A stretch of DNA of 25,310 bases from contig JAAAIG010000579.1 in NCBI GenBank assembly GCA_015852425.1, forward strand, positions 1-25,310, given 5' to 3'. A program made the position numbers and the translations under genes. Shown here piece by piece: positions 25,256-25,310 of the stretch. The notes under the pieces are model-generated. The model made no database searches and was not told the origin of the DNA. It saw nothing but the letters and a program-made list of their open reading frames with translations. The stretch comes from Gryganskiella cystojenkinii. Taxonomy: Eukaryota; Mortierellomycota; Mortierellomycetes; Mortierellales; Mortierellaceae. Position 1 is the first letter of the stretch; the number at the start of each line of letters is the position of its first letter.

Positions 25256-25310
25256 ATGACCGCCGCTTGCAGATCCATCACCAAGGCCGTCCTCTCCATC
25301 GAGCAGTCTG
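25256..25310 (+). CDS. 5' end of a pirin-like gene (partial)
   Basis: Eighteen codons from ATG 25256-25258 run to the window edge, encoding MTAACRSITKAVLSIEQS with one further base (G). The motif RSITKAVLSIEQS resembles the start of pirin proteins, where a SIxKxxLxxEQSEG segment leads the first cupin domain; the final G fits the next codon being Glu. Pirins are iron-binding bicupin proteins, nuclear in animals and found widely in fungi. The ATG context (GGACC ATG A) is acceptable and a TATA box sits about 95 bases upstream. Only the N-terminus is visible, so the call rests on one short motif. Confidence 0.5.
   Translation, partial: MTAACRSITKAVLSIEQS

Overview
The window looks like nuclear DNA of an early-diverging filamentous fungus, most likely a Mortierella-type species (Mortierellomycotina). 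Genes are split by short GT..AG introns (87-486 bp), proteins carry long Ser/Thr/Pro/Gln/Asn-rich disordered stretches, and conserved eukaryotic core genes (CDC5/CEF1, a CaM kinase, an App1-type phosphatase, a RhoGEF) sit beside a decayed leucine-rich-repeat gene of a type I associate with these fungi. The lineage is inferred from protein style, not from a marker gene.

Layout. Bases 3-224 (+) are the 3' end of an unidentified gene. Bases about 354-1190 (+) are a broken LRR/F-box-like gene with in-frame stops. Six intact genes then lie head to tail on the minus strand (window order): a 1187-residue SR-rich protein with a homeodomain-like N-terminus (1671-5234); a CaMKI-like kinase in 11 exons (5701-8281); an App1-type phosphatidate phosphatase in 4 exons (8645-13385); the splicing factor CDC5/CEF1 in 6 exons (14313-17251); a RhoGEF with DH, PH, FYVE and a second FYVE-like zinc finger in 6 exons (17529-22388); and a 289-residue protein I do not recognise (23849-24718). 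The window ends with the first 18 codons of a plus-strand gene that looks like pirin (25256 onward), divergent from the 289-residue gene across 537 bp.

I built the exon chains by hand. At every junction I checked GT/AG ends, codon phase and continuity of a recognisable domain, so reading frames close exactly. Transcription starts, UTRs and start-codon choice are less certain.

The genes do not form an evident pathway or cluster. App1, the RhoGEF and the CaM kinase are all signalling or membrane/actin-linked in known fungi, but neighbouring genes in fungi are usually unrelated and I see no shared regulatory motif. I found no CRISPR array, rRNA, tRNA or intact mobile element, and no clear new multi-gene system. 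The most interesting items are protein-level oddities: a homeodomain-like fold lacking its key DNA-contact residues joined to an SR-rich tail, a split second zinc finger in the RhoGEF, an 18-bp microexon inside the kinase core, and an App1 more than twice the yeast length.
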